A DNA stretch of 64,000 nt from Homalodisca vitripennis (taxonomy: Eukaryota > Arthropoda > Insecta > Hemiptera > Cicadellidae): positions 51,747,501-51,811,500 of the forward strand of contig NC_060208.1 of the NCBI RefSeq assembly GCF_021130785.1, in the 5' to 3' direction. The translations under genes were made by a program, and so were the position numbers. Within the stretch, counting starts at the first letter, position 1. Each line of letters starts with the position of its first letter. Positions 15,540 to 28,199 of this stretch are shown here, piece by piece. The notes beneath the pieces were generated by a model. That model was given only the letters and a program-made list of their open reading frames with translations. It searched no databases and had not been told where the DNA came from.

Positions 15540-17185
15540 AGACTACACAAAACAGTAGTAACTATCTGAATATAAGATTCGTGGTTGTAACACAGTAGGT
15601 TTCAGTGTATAACAGGAGTGTGGTGAGAGTTGCGCACTGCCGTGTTTGTATTACAACCGTACCCGAGTTTCCATTGTTTATTGACTGTCCCGAATCCAAC
15701 TGGTGTATTAAGATGGTTTTAATGTTCATAGCTGTGTGTTTATTTTCAAAACCAAGAGTACCTGTAGTTACATTTTATTTTCATACACATGTATTTCAAT
15801 ACTTTAAGACTGCAGTGAAATTAGTTCATAATTGAGACAAACAATAAAGGTTAAGGTTATTATTAAGTTTTTTTTAATGTTATTACAAACTTTAGAGATT
15901 TAAAACGTCGCATGAGCTTTATTTCTATACATGCAACATCGAGTTTGATGTTATGTGTCACTGCAATTTGGCTGAGCCTTAGAAAAAGGTTATATTGGAC
16001 TTATGAATAACCATGACGGCATCAAGAAAGTAACAAAATAAATAAATTTGTAAACAGGCTGACTACACTCATTTGACCTTCTAACATGTGATATATGTTG
16101 GGTTGGTTGGTAAAACTCTCATTACATTCTATCTCATGTATCACTTGAATTATATATAGACAAGATAGAGAGTCTTGTGATGGTGAATTTCATTCCATGA
16201 AATGTGGCTGATCGTTAGCAAAGCCTGTAACTCAGGATGATGCCTCTAAAATGAATTGACCTATGAACTTGAAGTTTGGTGTATTTACTTAGATCTCACT
16301 AAAAGTTTTAGCAAAATTCCTATTTTGTCTCCCTGTCTCCTTGTGTGTCTGTTTTCCGTTTTAGATCTGAAAAAATTGAAATATCGTCTTGAGAGTCTGG
16401 AAGTAACGTTACTTATGTTCAGGTAACGTTAGCCATTGGTGGTGATCCCGTAGTCACGTTTAAACCATTTGTCCCTAGTTAGTGTTAGGGAAGACTTCTT
16501 AGCTCTAACTTCGTCTGTCTAAATAAAACATTCTTTACTTTACTTTCTATGACATGTTTCTGAGCCTTTCCATAGCCAAACTATCCGCAGGGTATCTTGT
16601 CTCGAGAATGGTGCAAGTTTAAATTTTAAACTTTACATAAAACTTCATTTCTACATAGACAAGTAAGAGTTCTATGGTGGTGCAAGTCCAACCATGGGTT
16701 TTGGCTAAGCATCATTGAGGCCTAACACACAGTAGGCAAATATAATCTCCTATTCGTCTGCCGGCAGATAAAAAAGTTTCTTTTCTGTATCTGCCTGGAC
16801 GTCTATCTATCCGTAGGACGTCTGTCTTAACAACGCAATAAGCTATAGACTGAAATTTTGCATGCAACTTTAGCCAAGCCTGTTGCGTACTCCTACCTTT
16901 TTAGCAGTCACTATTTTATGTAATAAGCAATTATAACCAGTGGAGCGTACCACTTTAGTACGTGCTTTTATTATTTTATTTTTCTATATATTACAATATT
17001 TTATTTTATTTTTAATTGTACTAAGACAAATTACACTTACTTATAACTCAAGTAGTGGGTGAGTGGGATTGAACCCTAAATCCGTATATAAAAAATGTCA
17101 TGGAATTCGGTTCAGTAATTTCTGTGATTGTAAGTGGCTTAAAATGTTTGTGGGGAAGAGTAGTGAAAAGAAATGATTATATTTG
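15540..17185. repeat. Patchwork of old dispersed repeat fragments
   Basis: Sub-blocks at about 16,150-16,260 and 16,640-16,735 share a theme. Each has (gacaag)ta.gag, then agt.ct.tg.tggtg, then a ccatg block, then ggctgagc or ggctaagc. The theme recurs near 3,370-3,420 and 23,790-23,990. A second short pair, ttgcgcactgc with cattgtttattg, is found at 15,630-15,685 and 17,998-18,045. The plus frame at 15,605-15,835 overlaps this repeat and is not supported as a gene. Confidence 0.5.
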
Positions 17186-17189
17186 TATA

Positions 17190-17780
17190 ATTTTTATTGC
17201 TTATTTACTTCCCCTAGCAGCTCCAGGTTAGAATAGAACGGCTTATTCCTGCTTGTCGTAAGAGGCGACTGAAAGGACGGAGCGCACTCTGTTTTACACG
17301 TAACCTTTCAAAGTTCCATGATATGACTAATCGCAATAGCCCGGCTCTTCACATTCCGGTCTACTTACTGGCGTAGCTCTGAGTCATTCAGCCTCCGTGA
17401 CCTTGGACGTCTTTGTTGGGAAGTGGTTACAGCTTAAAAACTGGGGTTTACTTACCACTTACCAGGTTGCCGGGTAGTACAGGGCCCAGGTCAGCTTAGC
17501 CAGCAATGACCTGGCTGCCCTATCGGCCGGCAAAAATATCCTTTAATGTAGTAGTGCCGTTTGACGTCCGGAAAAGGACCATGCTGAGACCTTGGTGTGG
17601 AAGAAGGACTCTCCCAAGGCCACTGCTCATGCTTGCCTGGGTTTTGGGAGCAATTCGACGCAGATTAAGTTACGTCAGCGGCTTCGCGGTCATTCCTGAG
17701 AACATCGTTGGAGCTTTGCTCCAGGAAGAGGACGCTTAGAACTGTGTGAAGCACTATGTCCAGTCTGTTCGTCCGTGGGG
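17190..17780 (+). mobile_element. GC-richer patch, probable transposon remnant
   Basis: Base composition changes sharply here compared with the AT-rich flanks. It includes the phrase cctgcttgtcgtaagaggcg, which I associate from memory with leader or 5' regions of insect retroelements; this was not checked. An open frame at 17,506-17,739 on plus (77 codons) is rich in Arg, Pro and Leu and lacks a recognised domain. A host exon is the alternative. Confidence 0.35.
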
Positions 17781-19641
17781 CCAGCGATAGTCCGACACTA
17801 TTGAAGATATAACGAGCGCGCAAAACTCAGCGTGCGCAAAAAGCAATTTAATTTCTTTTCCACAAAAAACCTTATTTACTTACGTATTGCTCGAAAAAAA
17901 TTACTGTAGCTGTAAACCCTGTATACGAGTTAATTAAATGCGATATGCACCTCAGAATTATAACAGAATGATGTCATTTAACACAGGTCTTGAGGGAATT
18001 GCGCACTGCGGTATTACAGCTGTAGGTTCATTGTTTATTGGCACGTTTAAATACAGCCTCACGTACAACTCCCGCTTCATGTAAATTTAATAAAGACCTT
18101 AACTGTAACATACCTTTGCTTTAATGTTTGTATTCCGTTTTAATTTACGGATTGATTAGATTAGATAAATATAAGAAAATAAACACGTCATATGCATAAA
18201 TAGTGTACAAAACACTTCATAGATATAAGTAATAATGACTGAAAAATATTCTGATCTCCCGATTCATTTCAGAATAGTTGAACTTAAGTTGAATAAATGA
18301 TTTTATTTCTTCCAAAAAAACAATAAAGTTAATATGAAAAACATGAACATCTTGGAATTAACTGGCCACGTTTACAAGTATTGTGGCCAGTTTAGTCAGT
18401 ATTGCTTTGATGTCCTGAAGTGTAACAATGTTACGGTTTTTATAAATATCATATAAATGTATTTAATTTTTTTCACCATTTCATGTATTTGATTGAATAG
18501 TGCCAAATATATCAGTAACACGAAGTATTTGAAACTATTTTAACAATGCCGGGGAACCCAAGTCGAAGTCCGTAGCTATCTTACTGAAAACACTTATGAA
18601 GTAGTATGATTGAGTGATATAATAATTTTGAATCGAAATTAGGTAGTTATATCAGATACCCGTTATTAAGTGTTTAAGGTTAAAAAGATCAGAGGTCAGA
18701 GGTTACGCAAACTGCGAGTGGGTTTTGTACGTGCTCTTTTGCACCAATGTAGACCTATATATAATTTTATAGCCATGTTCAGTCCAAAACGGTGCAGTTT
18801 TCAGAGTCTTATGGATGAAGATATTTATCTTAAACATAAAATATTTCAAATTAAAATCAACATAAGAACACTGACATATTTCAAAACAAATTATGGCACT
18901 TGTGACCTGTACCATAACTAGAAAAAAAGTGCAAAGACTTTAGCAAATGATCCCCCTAATGTATGCAGTAGAAAATACATCACTAAACATGTTTTTGAGT
19001 TTCCAAAACCTATTTTTGTCCATAACTGAATAAAATTAAACAGGACTCAGAGTGAACAATTCAAACGAATAACAATAAAATTAAATAAATATCATAGCAA
19101 AGCAATTTGTCATCAGTTATTATGCAGAATATTCGACAAAAAAATCAAATTTTAAAGAGGAGGGGTATGGATTCATCTTATGTCTAGATCACCTGGTTGC
19201 TTAGTTTTAAAAATAGCTGATGTGTCATTTTAAAATTCCTTAGATTTATAGAATTGAATTAGATTAGAATTATGGTTCTAAATGATAATTATTTTTAGGT
19301 TGAAACGTTTTCAATATGACTTTAGTTATATTGCAAATATCATGTACTTAATCCTCTTTCAGAATTTTATCGAGCAATAGCTAACCAATTATTTTCTCCA
19401 AACTTCGGCAAAAATAATTAAACCTTGCTTGTTATTAACTTCTTAATATTGAAATCATTTGTTGTTTTATAATTAATTAAACTGTTACAGGTAACATGAA
19501 GACCGTTTGGTTGACGTAAAGTTTTAAAGGTAAAGTAACTGAGCAATTTTAAGTAGAGTGTTGATCATAATATCTATAACAACTTACAGGTTACTCACAT
19601 ACTTTTTTAAATATAAGATTTTGAGTTAAAATTATACAAAT
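17781..19641. other. AT-rich intergenic DNA, no gene seen
   Basis: Overlapping opposite-strand frames at 18,670-18,921 have no motif support. No structured repeat recognised. Confidence 0.5.
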
Positions 19642-19698
19642 ACAAAAATCTCGTGTGTGTATATATAAATATATATACACACACACACAAGATTTTTG
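19642..19698. repeat. Palindromic simple-sequence hairpin
   Basis: The left arm caaaaatct..gtgtgtgtat and the right arm atacacacac..agatttttg are complementary around an A/T centre near 19,669. Both arms include GT/AC and TA simple repeats. Confidence 0.8.
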
Positions 19699-19708
19699 CG
19701 TATATAGG

Positions 19709-19774
<66 letters not shown>
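19709..19774. repeat. (CT)n-(AT)n compound microsatellite
   Basis: About 22 bp of CT repeats pass directly into about 43 bp of AT repeats. The tract ends only six bases before the tRNA-like sequence. Confidence 0.95.
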
Positions 19775-19778
<4 letters not shown>

Positions 19779-19779
19779 T

Positions 19780-19850
19780 ACCTCTGTGGTGTAATGGTAG
19801 CACATTCACCCGGCAAGTGAGAGACCATGGTTCGAGTCCCGGCGGAGCAA
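19780..19850 (+). tRNA. tRNA-like sequence, likely pseudogene or SINE head
   Basis: The 71 bases fold as a partial cloverleaf. The D stem is gtgt/gcac with loop aatggta, and the anticodon stem ttcac/gtgag pairs with one wobble. The T loop ttcgagt follows the conserved GG and precedes CCC, giving a good internal B box. The would-be anticodon is GGC at 19,812-19,814, but position 33 is C instead of the universal U. The first two acceptor pairs fail (A-A, C-C) and the T stem has two mismatches. These defects make a working tRNA unlikely. A tRNA-derived SINE head or decayed tRNA fits better. Downstream, gatacttct occurs four times within 60 bp, which may be a SINE body or tail. Confidence 0.6.
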
Positions 19851-19852
19851 GT

Positions 19853-19908
19853 CCGATACTTCTATATATGATACTTCTCCGATACTTCTTATTTGTATGA
19901 TACTTCTA
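19853..19908 (+). repeat. Short gatacttct repeats after tRNA-like sequence
   Basis: Four copies of gatacttct lie between about 19,854 and 19,908 at uneven spacing, immediately 3' of the tRNA-like block. Confidence 0.7.
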
Positions 19909-21802
19909 GAGTTTGAGAATGTTACTAGGATAATTTTAATATAAATTTAAAAATATTATTGCCAAATTTTTACAGAGATTGGTAGTAATAGAATCGTTAT
20001 ATAAGTAAATACTATTTTAACTTATTTCTTATATACGTTTAGTGGAATTATAAAATTTTGTTTAACATTTTAAATAACGTACCATTCAAAGATAACAGAA
20101 AAGATTAAGAAATACAATGTTTAAACACTAATATAGTGAATTCATATACATCCGTCTAACTTAGTAAGGCAGGGTATCGTGTCACATTACGAAGAAGCTA
20201 TTCATAAATAATGATTCAATCCTATTTGGAGCGATTGAAAAATCATTAAAGCACGTCCAGCTAACAGTGGACTTACCTGGCTTTCTACAGGTTGTGGTAC
20301 GAAGTATTATTAAACCATCCTAATTGAACATAATTCAATTAGTTGACTAGGAATATACTCGTACTTACGCACACATTCCAAAAATTTTGTATGAGCTTTT
20401 ACACTAAAAGATTATTACAAATCCAAGAATACAATAAGTATTTAGTTTATTTTTATCAAATTTTGTCAAATATTTTACAAGTACTTTACTCTCTATATAA
20501 CAACACCCTTTGGGAACTCGCAGTCAAGCAATTTCCGGATGGTAGTAAAAGTTATGTATATATCACAACACACAAAAAAACACATCAGTGGTATATTTCG
20601 GTCTTCTACTGACATGTACGGGATTTTTTGAAGGACATTTTTCTGTCGGCAACGTTTCGAGTTACAAATTACTGTATGTTCACTCTGGTAGTGTAAGTTT
20701 GTGAAGAAGGAAACTTCAAATAATAATCATATTTGTAACATTTCATTTGCTATATTTTTAACATTTAAAACAGTCTTAAAAGTTTTAAAATTGTCTTTTA
20801 TAGAGAACTAAAGTATATGAATAACTATTTAAAATTACAACATTTTAAATCTGTAAAGTATTTATATGTGAACTATGCACTACACTGTCTATGAACAACG
20901 GCCCCAATTCAAAACAAAACCAGCTGCCATAGAGATTTATATTGAATTTAACAGATTAACAGATACTGTAGTACAGATTAAAGCATAGAAGATCCCATAC
21001 GCATATTGGTTAGATATTAAACATGCGATTTGTTAAGAAAAGTTCCTCTGTTTAGAGGAACTTTTGTGTTTACACCAAAACGGCCCAAAGCTGAGAATTT
21101 AATTATTTTTGTGTGTATAAACGCAATAAATTGTGATGCGAAAATTTTCGTACATGAAACTCTATCAAGGATAGATCATATAGGTGTATCATAAATTTTA
21201 ATGCGATAAAGTTCAGTTTGTGCACTTGTTTGTTTAATGTCTTTCAGCAGACAGCGGTTTATAGTCTTGGGAGGAAAATTTAAGGCAATGGGGCGATGTT
21301 TGAACGATTCACATGTTTAAAACTTAAACTGCAATGTACAATTAAAATTTTAGTTTAAATTAACGTAATTTTACGTGTTTTATGCGAACATCTGCTGGCT
21401 TTTATCTTATATTTGAGAAATACATGGAAATAACTTTTAAATAACTCGAGTCTGACTTACTCACATTGGTTAATCTTGTTCATACGTTTAAAAATTGGAA
21501 CAGCAAAATAAATCCTGGATTTCAAATGCTTAATTTGTTTCTCACGAGTTAGAAGAAAACCATTCTCATAAACCATTCTCATAAAGATATGGTATTTAAC
21601 TTCTTAAATATATCTGCTTGGAGGCTTAAATAAGTGTGCAATATTATATATACACTGTAAAAATAATTAATACATTAATAATATGTAGAATATTAGTATA
21701 TTATTGAAGGGAAATTTAGAAAAATATAAAGCTGTAAATTTCTCTAATTCCATTCTTTTTTTTATTTGATCCAAAATACATGGAAAAAACTATCTAAAAT
21801 TA
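19909..21802. other. AT-rich intergenic DNA, no gene seen
   Basis: No supported gene. A 12-bp perfect hairpin with a GTTT loop lies at 21,038-21,065. The plus frame at 20,343-20,612 shows no motif. Confidence 0.5.
21038..21065. repeat. 12-bp perfect hairpin
   Basis: aaaagttcctct and agaggaactttt are perfect complements around a gttt loop. No associated gene or element was identified. Confidence 0.8.
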
Positions 21803-21888
21803 ATATCGGAAATAAATATCTATTTGTTACCTGAAATATGTATTACTTAGCTGTAACAGCTAACTAATAGAATATTTATTTCCGATAT
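21803..21888. repeat. 17-bp inverted repeat with nested palindrome
   Basis: atatcggaaataaatat (21,803-21,819) is exactly complementary to 21,872-21,888. The 52-base spacer contains a second palindrome, tagctgtaacagcta. The structure abuts the (TA)n tract that follows. Confidence 0.85.
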
Positions 21889-21913
21889 TTATAATATATA
21901 TATATATTTATAA

Positions 21914-21920
<7 letters not shown>

Positions 21921-21952
<32 letters not shown>
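21921..21952. repeat. (TA)n microsatellite
   Basis: Alternating TA run next to the inverted repeat at 21.80-21.89 kb, with shorter TA blocks from 21,889. Confidence 0.9.
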
Positions 21953-21956
<4 letters not shown>

Positions 21957-22627
21957 GTTTTAGAGTTATCGTATGTAAGTAGACCGAGAATACATAATAT
22001 TTGGTGGGCTGATTTAGACCTACGAGTGACTTTGATGATCACGTGCTAACATCTTGATACCATGTTTTTTTTATTTATACTAAAAGCTTCTTCATCAACT
22101 AAAACCCTTCAGGTACGTAAAGATAGGAATGAAGTGCATCGTTGTAGGAAATACAGTTAATAATATTGCCACTTGCACATAAATGTTTGGTTAAATATAA
22201 TCAAAACATTAGTATAGAGAAAACATTATCGGATTGTGTACGAGATTGTCATGAAGTTTGCCTATGATACCTCAGGAATGCTTATGATTAAAAAATCTTC
22301 ACTTTTAAAAGTTATCTGAGCTTTGAATTTACCAAATGGTGAATTTTATATATGATATATTATATAAGTTGAATTGAGCTATTCAGCGTTTTAAAAGATT
22401 TCATTCCATCTCAATCGAAATGGACTTAGAAATATACTATATATATTCAGTTACATTTGATATACTAACGATCCTAAAAGACAACGAAGTGCAAGATGCT
22501 TCTGAAAGTACAGAAATTACATAACACTATATAGTAGATCTTTTGTTTAAAAGTTAGTTAATGACGATGGAAGGTTTTAAGGGATAATAGGGTTTCGGAT
22601 TTTTGCCATAGTGATATAGTACAAAAT

Positions 22628-22673
22628 GGGTAACACAATGTTTCGAGGATTGAAATCTATCTTCTTTGTCAGG
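22628..22673 (+). repeat. Dispersed motif F, copy 2
   Basis: Partner of 12,255-12,318: a gtttcgag block, then a gaaatctatcttctt-like block, then caggtaa. Confidence 0.45.
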
Positions 22674-22699
22674 TAACGATGTTCTTTTTTCATGAACCT

Positions 22700-23359
22700 A
22701 TTAAGATGATAAATGTCCTATAAATAGTATACATCTACCAACTGGTGGTGATTTACAATTGAAACTACTCTAAGTGGCCAGTGTGATGAAACTTTTAAAT
22801 CGACCGAACCCAAAATAAATGCTTTAGTATTTTTATTCATATTTATGATCTCGTTAAAATAAATTAGAAATGGTTTGAAGAGAGTTACTCTACGAGCGTC
22901 TATTAAGTATATATCGTCAGAACAAAGGGTTTTGTTTATCAATAATAATTAAGCTTCGCATCGGCAGCCAATTAGTGCTGTTCACTGTTATTAGTTAAAT
23001 TGAGGTAGATTTTTTTAATAATTAGTACATAACTATTCGACCTTCTTTCTGATGTTATAAATTATTATTCAGAGATTATCGTTATAGTTTTTTAATAAGT
23101 ATACTCAATAAGGAATGAATTATAATAGAACCGTCATGAGAAGATGTTTAGCTCAGAAAATAAAAAGAAATGCCATTGAGAATCAATGTATAACCAATTA
23201 AACTTTCACTGGGTACAGAGCAAAAACGGATGTGTTACTCATATTTGGGCAACTCTATTGATGTCCATGAGCGGCAGGTACATATCACTAACCGCAAGTG
23301 CCGGCATTATGGGGTAAAAGAGGTTGTTGATTCATTGTTTTACAACCTTTTTTGTTTTA
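22700..23359. other. AT-rich intergenic DNA, no gene seen
   Basis: Nothing recognised beyond short chance frames such as 22,718-22,942 minus. Confidence 0.5.
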
Positions 23360-23527
23360 TTTTGCGTGTACCATAAACCGCAAAGTAGCCAATACGAAAA
23401 TTAAAGCCTAACGTTTTAAAGCCCTTTGAACTTTGTGAATAAACATGTACATTGTTGCAAAACAACATGCAGGCAGAACTTGTTTCTGGGCGAATTCACA
23501 CACAGACAGATTAAATATTGTACATGG
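23360..23527 (+). repeat. Dispersed repeat family A, copy 2
   Basis: The best partner of 1450-1620. It shares acgttttaaagccctttgaa exactly, then the atgcaggc and ttcacacaca landmarks in order. The minus frame at 23,408-23,593 lies inside the repeat. Confidence 0.7.
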
Positions 23528-23789
23528 AATGTAGATTTTGTTATTACACAACCATCTATGCAAATATGTGTACAAATAAATACACAAGCACACAGACCTC
23601 GATAAACTACATTACATTACAAACTACATCTCCCTTGTATACTCTGATTTAGCATGTTTCACCTCCAAAAAGGAACATTAAACGTATTTTCCCATGGGAA
23701 ACTTCCTATCAAATATTTAAATTTTATTCTTAGTTGACCAAACTCGGTGATCTCTCTAATACTACATACAGTCTTAAAGGTTGTTCAGA

Positions 23790-24010
23790 TACATTTTATT
23801 AGCTGAGCGTTAGTGGAGCCTAACGTAGGTGAAATATGTAATTTGTCTGTTTGTTTCTCTGTCCGTCTGTCTAGAAGATATCCAGAAAACTAACTGAACT
23901 TTAAACTTAAAATTTTACATGACAGTTCAGATATAAGCTTTACGATGATGCGTGGTAGAGTACCATGGAATTGGCAAAACATGTTAGTGTATGTGTGTAA
24001 AGATATCTCG
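23790..24010 (+). repeat. Old dispersed fragment with gtctgtctgt tract
   Basis: An agctgagcgttagtggagcc block is followed by a tctgtttgtttctctgtccg block and a ttaaaattttacatgacag block. It resembles the patchwork at 16.1-16.9 kb. Diverged; class unknown. Confidence 0.4.
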
Positions 24011-24919
24011 AATAAGATTTACCTTAAAACTTTGTATGGAACTTTATTCGTTACTAGTGTGACGTACTTTGTTAATTGGCATACGAAAACCATTATTTAT
24101 GACGATTAGCTAAAGCTGCACAGTAAATTTCAAATCTATATTTTATTTAATTCCTGAGATATTCGATGGATTAGCAGACAGTTAGTTAGTTATAACGAAA
24201 AAAAAATTTGCACCCCCAGCAGACAAATCTAAATTCAGCCAGTGTATAAAGTGATGAGCTTAAATTACGAAATTCCAAATCCCACGGATGGACGTTTAAC
24301 ATCATACGACTTATTCTTGCGATGTAGAAATTAAATTATGTGTGAAACTGAAAGTTTACAGACAGCGTCGCGTATTGGTTTCGCTGAAATTTCAAGAAAA
24401 TTTTCATCATCAAACTGTATATTGCTTATGTGTAAATAAACCGAAACATCGGAGTATTGAAGAATCCGATAAAATATATCAAAAGATTCATGAAAAATCC
24501 ACCAAATGTCGTATGGTTGTACTCAAGTATGTTTTAAAATTTGTGTATACAATGTTTTTCTCTTTAGGTACAGGTATACTTACGGGTACCCATAAAACTA
24601 ATGTAAAATGTTAATTACCGCTCTGTAAAATTTTCAGTCTGTAGATCAGCTCGTTCTCGAGTAGTGAGGCAGGCAGGCATTCAGAAATACAATTTTTGTA
24701 GCCCCTTGAGTGAAAAGGGCACCTAGCAAATAAATGTTTGAAAATGGTAGAAAGTTGTAGATTTTAACTCATATTGCATGAACGTAAGCTGTATTATATG
24801 TATATGTTTCATGTATAATTGTAGCATGTACTTAGTATATTTACTTAACAGTCTCAAAATGATTCCAACCAAGTACAACAAATTCCAGAGTACAACCAAG
24901 AAAACAATTTAAGTAGTCA

Positions 24920-25050
24920 GGACACAAAGTAACGACAAAACGCTTTAAAGGTCACACTATGCATGAATAATAGCATGGTTGTAAAATAATTTGCATGTGG
25001 GGCTATTCTGAGAGTGTATAAACAGACAGATTTAGTATTGTAAATTATGT
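24920..25050 (+). repeat. Dispersed repeat family A, copy 3 (diverged)
   Basis: It retains aaaacgctttaaaggtcac, a gcatgaataata block, ttgcatgtgggg and acagacagattta in family order. It is the most diverged of the three copies. Confidence 0.5.
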
Positions 25051-25538
25051 GTATGTGTGTGTGTTTTTTATTGAATAGAAAATGTGGACTTTTTCTTTTA
25101 AGTTTGTTTTTCTTTTTGACATAAAATCCTTATAACTTTATGGTTTGGTTTAAGACTGTAGATTTAGTGGGTTAAGCAGAAATAAAATTGCAAGCTACTT
25201 AAATCAAACTGCTATTGGCCCACATAAAGTCAGGGAATAAACTTACTTATCTTTAAGTTCGGTTGAAATAAAAAAAAGATATTAATTTATTCATATTCAT
25301 AAATAAAACAAATAATAAATTAATGGAGAAACTTAGTTTTGATCTAAGTTTATTGCTATTTCTAGTATTTTGCCCGAAATCTCCCTTTGAAAATTGTTGT
25401 TTATAAAGATAATCTTAGATTTAATTTCTTAACTTGCAAGATGCACAATGTATTTATTGCTTATTTCATTAGCAGCCAAAAAATATATTTTGTGAATCAA
25501 TGATATTGTTAACAATTATGAATAACATATGTGCATAA

Positions 25539-25540
<2 letters not shown>

Positions 25541-25590
<50 letters not shown>
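25541..25590. repeat. (TA)n microsatellite
   Basis: Alternating TA run of about 49 bp. Confidence 0.95.
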
Positions 25591-25592
<2 letters not shown>

Positions 25593-25835
25593 GACGTTCT
25601 CTTAATTGAATTTCATTTAAGAAATAAAAGTGTAACAACCTTGACAGAGTACTTTAATATCCTCGATCTAGAAAAAAAAAACAATCCTCGGATTTGCTTC
25701 TTTATTCCTACAGACAACTCTGTGGAGGGGACTCTTAGATCTAATACGTTCAATAATGTATTGGATTGTATATTCCGATATTTCTACAGAACTAGCAGAT
25801 CAGGTTTATAAAATTGATGTATCTCTATAGAATAC

Positions 25836-25905
25836 AGACAACGGAGTTTGAAGGAAAATATTTAACAGATTAGAAATAGTGGATGTGCCACCTCAGTAGT
25901 GAGTA
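25836..25905 (+). repeat. Short dispersed repeat B, copy 2
   Basis: Partner of 5569-5640 with the same landmark order (acaacggagttt first). Confidence 0.5.
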
Positions 25906-26118
25906 TCCACTATCCGGTGACCGTATCAATCTCAGAGTAACCACAAGTACTTTTGTTTAATCTCAGGTTTTCTTGACGTCTTCCGTAATACAGAAGACAA
26001 GAGATAAGAAATTGTATATCATATTATTGTTTTAAATTCATCAATACATTCGTTTAGCATGTGGTTAAATAGGGGGATTATAATATACATTTACGTATTC
26101 CCAAGTTTTTATTTATTT

Positions 26119-27235
26119 ATAAAACAGTATTCAGCAGGTGGAGTATATTTACATATTCTTGAACGGTGTAGTGACATAAGGAACCTCGGAATTCAACTTA
26201 CATCTACTTTATTCTGTCAACTACATCTTGAAGAAATCTGCACTAAAGCTAGAAAAGTCTTTGGCCTTATCTCCAATCTTTGGCAAATTGTGGGCTGTCT
26301 GTGAACTCTTAAGTAATTCTGTATAATTCCTTTGTTCGCTAAGTGTTATAGTATGGCAGCATGCCATGGAGGCCTTACCAGGATAACCACATAATCAAAC
26401 TACAAAGCATCCAACGCCGCTTTATAAAGTTGATTGGAATTAGGCTTAGGTACCATTAGATGTGGAATAGTTGGAACGAAAGGTGCTCAAGCTTCAACCT
26501 CTGGAACACCAGAGAGATTTGGCGAATACTCTCTTCCTCATCAAGTCGAATTTTGGATTATTGGACTGAGCCAAACCTCTTAATTTGATAGAATTTCGAC
26601 TACCTGGCACTACATATTATGAATTATTCATCAGAATAAGTGATTTTACACACTATTTGAAGAATATCCCTCTCCCTTGTTTGATGCGCATTGGACACTA
26701 TTTCTGATTCAGTAGACTTAATTCATGGAGTCTCCATGTTTTCTGTCATACGATGACTTCCTCAACTATCTACATTCAGCATCTGAACTTATATATCCTG
26801 CACTTTACTTCTTCTCTGGATTCCTGTGAAGTATTGCGATTTGAATTTCTTGTGTTGCGCTATTTTTGCATTACCATTGTAGATGTTATGATTATTGCTT
26901 GTTTATTTTTGTTTTCGCGGTTTAATTTATTGCTAGATTTGCAATATTTTAATCTAAGTTAAATTATTATTTTTACAGTTACATTTGTTGCTATGCAATA
27001 TACTTTTATTATCCTATTTAGTATTGTTATGCTATTTATCAATATTTCATTTAATTGTTACTTCTTTATGTTAGACTTTTTTAGAAATTATGTATCTGTG
27101 GTTGGTGAATGTGATTAACGTACTGTTTTTATTTGCATTTTTTAGTCTAGTCTCTTATTTAAGATAAAATTGTATTGTTTCACTGTGTGTAAATGTTTCA
27201 TTTAAAAAGGCATTGCCGTTGGTTAAATAAAAATA
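26119..27235 (+). pseudogene. LINE remnant: RT thumb and C-terminus plus 3' UTR
   Basis: Translated plus-strand pieces match the order seen in the C-terminal half of Jockey-type LINE ORF2. They are IRNLGIQL (26,178), ICTKARKVFGLISN (26,240), VLEYGSMPW (~26,350), IIKLQSIQRRFIKLIG (~26,390), KLQPLEHQRDLANTLF (~26,490) and LLNLIEFRLPG (~26,580). Several frame changes and in-frame stops separate them, so the copy is inactive. A ~450-bp A/T-rich 3' UTR follows and ends with aataaa at 27,226-27,231 inside ggttaaataaaaataa, typical of a LINE 3' end. The catalytic palm (FADD region) and endonuclease are absent. The same region encodes a 46-56 residue uninterrupted piece at 26,119-26,304. Assignment to Jockey is by motif memory. 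Confidence 0.8.
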
Positions 27236-27373
27236 ATAGTTTGCTTAAGTAAAAATTTCAAAATGTTCAAAATATTAGTTGTAACGTTTTTAGCACGTAA
27301 AGACAAGTAGCTATTGATTTTGTGTTCACATCTTTCATACTCACGATATTATATAGTATTCACGTTATCATTT

Positions 27374-27537
27374 AGTATTCCATAGCAATGTTATCAAGTG
27401 AAAGTTTGGATTTACACTTTACAAAGTCTAACTTAGACTCACAGCTCAGGTTATAATCAGCATCATGAATAGATGATCAAAGGTGTAGTTTGGACGTTGT
27501 TGGCGAGTCCATTAGCAAAGTGCCATTCCAGGAAACT
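27374..27537 (+). repeat. Dispersed repeat C, copy 2
   Basis: Colinear partner of 6758-6927, with an identical core of more than 50 bp and a shared terminal caggaaac. Confidence 0.8.
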
Positions 27538-27539
27538 TT

Positions 27540-28197
27540 ATCAACACCAAAGTTACAATTTCTAGAGGAAATTAAGTAATATTTCAAACAGGTTATTAAT
27601 TTATCGTTACAACTTAACATAGGTTAATAATATTTAGCTTGGCTAAAGATAAACATAAGAGTTGTCAGTATGTGAACCTAAAATAATAATCCTTAAAGAA
27701 ATAGTTGAATTTTTTTGTATAGCTTAGTATAAAAATTCAATAATGGGTTGGTAAGATTATTACTTGGTTTCTATAAAAATATCACTTAGTAAAATTTAAG
27801 TATCGCATTCTTTTATTCCGCATTTCAATACCAACAAATACATAGTGCATATTTTTTATTAAAACAGCGTGTCCTTGCTGGTGATGAAGATCCTGGTATA
27901 TTGAAAATAATTAGAAGGTCCATTCTGTTATTTTTCATTATTCTGATATGTTATGAAGACCACTAGAGCCTTCTTGGGTGCTAAAAGTTACTCTTAACTT
28001 CACATATTCATGGAGACTAACTTTCCATTCCACGCGATTTTGAGAGCTGTCTTAGTACATTTTACCTTCCAGTTGTTCCAACTTACAAATATTTTGTAGA
28101 TTAGACTGAAATGAAACTGCTCGAAAAAGGACTGATATATTATTATCATATTAATAAATAATATTTTTAAGGATTACATCTAACTACATACATAATA
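27540..28197. other. AT-rich intergenic DNA, no gene seen
   Basis: Nothing recognised between repeat C and the foldback element. Confidence 0.55.
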
Positions 28198-28199
28198 TA

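Noticed and set aside
19780..19850. Functional tRNA-Ala gene.
   Set aside because: C at position 33, two failed acceptor pairs and two T-stem mismatches argue against a working tRNA.
21038..21065. Rho-independent terminator.
   Set aside because: A hairpin is present, but the window is eukaryotic and no transcription unit ends here.
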